Source: Oscillospiraceae bacterium (GTDB lineage: Bacteria > Bacillota > Clostridia > UMGS1810). From it: a DNA stretch of 64,000 nt. The translations under genes were made by a program, and so were the position numbers. Positions 63,610 through 64,000 of the stretch are shown piece after piece (position 1 is the stretch's first letter; every line of letters starts with the position of its first letter). The stretch lies in contig SVJK01000004.1 in the NCBI GenBank assembly GCA_015069015.1, positions 1 through 64,000 of the forward strand, in the 5' to 3' direction. The notes beneath the pieces are model-generated. The model had not been told where the DNA came from. It made no database searches and saw only the letters and a program-made list of their open reading frames with translations.

Positions 63610-64000
63610 ATGAAGCTTTTAACGCTTGAAGAACATCGCGATAGAAAAGCAAACATTTTGTATGCCGAATCAAAAGTTAAAAAGTATCTTCGCAGAGAAA
63701 GAGTGCATGATTACCTTCCCGGACAGGTAATATACAATCTTGGTGAATATCCTGCACCCTTTTCAATCCGCCCCACGGAATATGACTATAATCTCATAAA
63801 GTCACTTTCTGAAAAAGGGGTGGGACTCATTCAGATTCACGAAGAATGGAACGATGCCATAAGAGTTCTTGGTGCAGATAAATACACCTCTCACGATCCC
63901 GAAGGATTAAAAGAGTTTATCAAACTCTGCCACCGGTTCGGCATAAAAATCATTCCATACTTTTCAAGTTGTTTTTTTGATGAGAGAGATCCTGATTTCA
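63610..64000 (+). CDS. Partial gene, probable TIM-barrel glycosidase (runs off the window)
   Basis: 130 residues are visible with no stop before the window end. The ATG follows AGAAGGAGTCAAAA. There is no signal peptide. Residues about 50-130 read as early strands of a barrel: YNLIKSLSEKGVGLIQIHEEWND, then EFIKLCHRFGIKIIPYFSSCFFDE. That pattern is common to glycosidases that start with a route to a distant active site, as in alpha-galactosidase-like proteins. I cannot name a family. It lies downstream of the surface-lyase operon with its own promoter. Confidence 0.65.
   Translation, partial: MKLLTLEEHRDRKANILYAESKVKKYLRRERVHDYLPGQVIYNLGEYPAPFSIRPTEYDYNLIKSLSEKGVGLIQIHEEWNDAIRVLGADKYTSHDPEGLKEFIKLCHRFGIKIIPYFSSCFFDERDPDF

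Noticed and set aside
1-64000. tRNA, rRNA, prophage or integrase genes
   Set aside because: I looked for the usual signatures (TTCGANTC-type T-loops with CCA ends, rRNA core words, integrase motifs) and saw none I could support by eye.

Overview
The window looks like a chromosome segment of an anaerobic, low-GC Gram-positive bacterium (Firmicutes, class Clostridia). The evidence is the AT-rich sequence, strong GGAGG ribosome binding sites, three oxygen-sensitive glycyl radical enzymes, a T-box leader, a ZTP (pfl) riboswitch, a LytTR/GHKL two-component system and four S-layer-homology (SLH) surface proteins. The gene content points to a carbohydrate or polysaccharide degrader. I see no rRNA, tRNA, CRISPR array, phage gene or transposase gene.

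Region 1 (about 0-9 kb) holds two paralogous modules. Each is a glycyl radical enzyme (GRE) on the minus strand with a divergent AraC-type regulator on the plus strand (GRE1/AraC1 and GRE2/AraC2). A GRE activase follows GRE1, and a GH43-like glycosidase lies between the modules. Region 2 (9-14 kb) is an AgrC-like kinase with a LytTR response regulator, divergent from a 129-residue protein of unknown function and an SLH/InlB-repeat surface protein. A tandem direct repeat with 21-bp spacing, typical of LytTR targets, sits just before the divergent promoter. Region 3 (14-26 kb) has an AraC regulator with a MITE in its leader, an aldose-1-epimerase-like protein, an 883-residue SLH protein, a frameshifted six-hairpin glycosidase and a 1346-residue heparinase II/III-like polysaccharide lyase.

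Region 4 (26-37 kb) has a tryptophan T-box in front of a lone trpB, an SLH protein, a three-gene ABC exporter operon, a zinc-ribbon membrane protein with a (YDD)n tail, a Ca2+/Na+ exchanger and a membrane metallophosphoesterase. Region 5 (37-50.6 kb) is mostly housekeeping: a ZTP riboswitch before pflA-pflB, asnS, two PHP-domain proteins with a TIM-barrel protein, an acyl-CoA ligase, an MFS transporter, a GlmU-like left-handed beta-helix protein and glmM. Region 6 (51-64 kb) is a second surface-polysaccharide locus: a LacI regulator, a heparinase-like lyase, a 1198-residue LamG/SLH protein, an 880-residue paralog of the SLH protein in region 3, and the start of another probable TIM-barrel glycosidase.

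The most unusual non-coding features are two modular arrays of short hairpins (4366-4521 and 50694-50957). They hold the same hairpins in the same order, separated by ATGAAAT/ATTTCAT linkers that are themselves complementary across the array. Others are two 278-bp MITEs with TA-type ends and a repeat-rich island at 39997-40530. Overall the genes fit secreted and surface-anchored polysaccharide cleavage feeding intracellular sugar processing, GRE chemistry and mixed-acid fermentation through PFL.
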